From positions 2,852,001-2,916,000 of the forward strand of contig NZ_CP049801.1 in NCBI RefSeq assembly GCF_011578045.1: a stretch of DNA of 64,000 nt. Reading direction: 5' to 3'. The notes below the pieces were generated by a model. That model had not been told where the DNA came from. It searched no databases and was given only the letters and a program-made list of their open reading frames with translations. The position numbers and the translations under genes are program-made. This DNA comes from Acinetobacter shaoyimingii (lineage in GTDB: Bacteria > Pseudomonadota > Gammaproteobacteria > Pseudomonadales > Moraxellaceae). Shown piece after piece: positions 62,940 to 64,000 of the stretch. The first letter of the stretch is position 1. Every line of letters begins with the position of its first letter.

Positions 62940-63110
62940 GTTGAACACCTATTAAAGATTCTTTAAAAGCCTATGAGTAACATACTCATAGGTACCATTT
63001 AGTTTTTAGTTGTAAATACCGCAATGCACCTCAAATGGCTTCACACTACAGCCAATACAAAACACATTTCAGGCATCAGCACTCAAATATTTGCAACTAA
63101 AAAATTTGAC

Positions 63111-64000
63111 TTAAAATGCTGTGTTGAACTTAATACCGCCAACCCATGCATCTTCACCATGACGATAACCACCGACATGATTGACATATTGAATATTTGG
63201 ACGAACTGTTAACCAGTTTGCGAAATGAATACCGTAGTAAACTTCAACGTTAATTTCTTCACTTTGAAGACCACGGTAATCAAGTGGTGTAATACCCAAC
63301 TGATCTTGTTGAATATTGTATTGATTCACATCATTACCCACGTTAATACGTGAAACACCAATAGCTAGATCATCTTTAGGACGTGCATCCATTAGGCCGA
63401 CATAACGTAGACCAATGTTTTGCATATCTGTGATCTTGTTGGTTTTACCATCCATAAAGGCAAGGTTCATGAAGCCAGATAAACCACGACTCGCATCACC
63501 ATGATGGGTTGTAAATTGTTGATTTGCCACCAACCAACCACCATGTTTGTTACCCTTTTTATCAGGGTTTTCAATTTGGTCGACGTTGGCAGTACTGTAG
63601 TAATAACCTAAACGGTATTCACCAGGTAATTTGTTTTGACCAAATTTTGGTTGCCATACCGCTTCGATTGGGAGAATTACACCTTTACCGCCATCAAAGC
63701 TCATATTGAAGCCTTTACCGCGATGACCAACATTTTCAGGGTTATACTCGTACACACCAATTTGTGTATAGAATTCAGGAGTCCAATTGTATTTGAAGCG
63801 CGCAGCCCAAACACTCACTGGCCAGTTGTACCACTGGTCGCCAACGTAGTCACCAATCTGTGAACCACATAAAGACAAGTTAGAGAAGTTACATTCAAAG
63901 CTGTTGAAGTCTTCACCCTCACCCATACGACCAATTTTGACGTCTAGTTTTTGATTGAAGAATTTTTTCTTAATCCAAAAATCTGTTAAACGCCAAGTTT
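63111..64000 (-). CDS. OprB-family carbohydrate-selective porin (partial)
   Basis: The frame is open to the end of the window and the N terminus with the signal peptide lies outside, so only the last 296 codons are seen. Features: WRLTDFWIKKKFFNQKLDVK, CGSQIGDYVGDQWYNWPVSV, YEYNPENVGHRGKGFNMS and PGEYRLGYYYSTANVDQ, ending GIKFNTAF with a terminal Phe. It is a paralog of the porin at 40462-41742. It lies about 170 bp upstream of gcd on the same strand, so glucose entry and oxidation are encoded together. The apparent start at 63926 is internal and not a real start. Confidence 0.9.
   Translation of the reverse strand, partial: TWRLTDFWIKKKFFNQKLDVKIGRMGEGEDFNSFECNFSNLSLCGSQIGDYVGDQWYNWPVSVWAARFKYNWTPEFYTQIGVYEYNPENVGHRGKGFNMSFDGGKGVILPIEAVWQPKFGQNKLPGEYRLGYYYSTANVDQIENPDKKGNKHGGWLVANQQFTTHHGDASRGLSGFMNLAFMDGKTNKITDMQNIGLRYVGLMDARPKDDLAIGVSRINVGNDVNQYNIQQDQLGITPLDYRGLQSEEINVEVYYGIHFANWLTVRPNIQYVNHVGGYRHGEDAWVGGIKFNTAF

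Overview
The window looks like chromosome from an Acinetobacter-type gammaproteobacterium (Moraxellaceae). I infer this from the low GC content, the gene families and the neighbourhoods: an OmpA with an N-terminal beta-barrel, ffh beside ypjD, a birA without repressor domain followed by coaX, a PQQ-dependent glucose dehydrogenase beside an OprB-type porin, and tandem porins. No rRNA or complete tRNA gene was found, and there is no CRISPR array or prophage. Most of the window is ordinary core chromosome in short operons, often closed by clear hairpin terminators.

Layout. 1-6.4 kb: start of a divergent TauE/SafE-like gene, birA, coaX, a frameshifted small gene, a lipoprotein, ffh, ypjD and dusC. 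6.4-15.6 kb: small soluble proteins (SseB-like, NUDIX, NTF2-like, YegP-like, PhnA), LtrA, a frameshifted SRPBCC gene, a large AI-2E transporter/GAF fusion and an RraB-like protein. 15.7-25 kb is the most accessory-looking part: a secreted tyrosinase, rluA, an unexplained cluster of hairpins with tRNA-Thr-like loops, a diguanylate cyclase, a small zinc-ribbon gene and its decayed copy, an orphan antitoxin, an IS5-family element and an AT-rich kinase/PP2C pair.

25-42 kb: acnD standing alone, lipoproteins, ygfZ, a PQQ-type sugar dehydrogenase, two tandem porins, TPM-domain and Sel1 proteins, an Old Yellow Enzyme, and an operon of an OprB-like porin with a TonB receptor that matches the PQQ receptor PqqU (YncD). 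42-64 kb: mutM-ppiC, HAD hydrolase, mscL, typA, NCS2 permease, rsmC, amino-acid permease, two OmpA-family proteins, a minor pilin, thiolase, an SMR transporter with an unusual acidic residue, a DjlA-like protein, cysI with a DUF934 partner, a GNAT enzyme, then gcd behind a second OprB-type porin that runs off the end.

A functional thread is periplasmic sugar oxidation with PQQ: gcd plus its porin, a second PQQ-family dehydrogenase, and a porin/PqqU operon that would bring sugar and the cofactor across the outer membrane. No PQQ biosynthesis gene lies in the window. The strongest candidates for less-described biology are the kinase/phosphatase pair, the transporter-GAF fusion, the hairpin cluster near 18.5 kb and the porin-PqqU operon.
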